From the NCBI GenBank assembly GCA_964440285.1, contig CAYTRV010000093.1, positions 1-8,571 on the forward strand: 8,571 nt of DNA. The letters are read 5' to 3'. The notes under the pieces are model-generated. The model was not told the origin of the DNA. It saw nothing but the letters and a program-made list of their open reading frames with translations, and ran no database searches. Position 1 is the first letter of the stretch. Each line of letters opens with the position of its first letter. The translations under genes and the position numbers were made by a program. The DNA comes from CALMEC01 sp964440285 (GTDB lineage: Bacteria > Actinomycetota > Thermoleophilia > Miltoncostaeales > Miltoncostaeaceae). Positions 6,253-8,571 of this stretch are shown here, piece after piece.

Positions 6253-8571
<2,319 letters not shown>

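Overview
This is a GC-rich bacterial chromosomal segment with densely packed genes and no visible mobile element, CRISPR array or RNA gene. GC-rich third codon positions produce many long shadow ORFs. GC content, frequent GTG starts, lack of clear Shine-Dalgarno sites and TANNNT boxes a few bases before start codons fit a high-GC actinobacterial or Chloroflexota-like (for example Limnocylindria-type) genome. That placement is inference. A run of 10 Ns suggests a draft or metagenome scaffold.

Layout. (1) Positions 2-1058, +: the C-terminal part of an SbcC-type DNA-repair ATPase, open at the window edge and interrupted by the N run. (2) 1082-2929, -: a complete cytoplasmic S9 prolyl-oligopeptidase-family peptidase, convergent with sbcC across an inverted repeat that contains both stop codons. 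(3) 2959-3843, +: an EamA/DMT-family membrane transporter, divergent from the peptidase. (4) 3869-4801, -: a tandem two-domain GNAT acetyltransferase. (5) 4820-5209, +: a stand-alone degenerate receiver domain with Glu where the phosphoacceptor Asp should be. (6) 5272-6252, +: an M50 site-2-protease-type membrane metalloprotease. (7) 6249-8571, +: the first 774 codons of cobalamin-dependent methionine synthase (metH), overlapping the protease gene by ATGA and cut by the window end just after the cobalamin-ligand motif.

The first five genes alternate in direction and are separated by only 18-29 bp, so they look like unrelated single-gene units. Only the M50 gene and metH are arranged as a probable transcriptional unit. 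The receiver gene lies just upstream on the same strand but is separated from them by a 62-bp spacer holding an 11-bp stem-loop and a second promoter-like box.

The best leads are the D-to-E pseudo-receiver, the shared GGCACTANNNT element 13-14 nt upstream of two start codons (leaderless promoter candidates), the stem-loop beside one of them, and the M50-metH coupling. Nothing here amounts to a clearly new multi-gene system.
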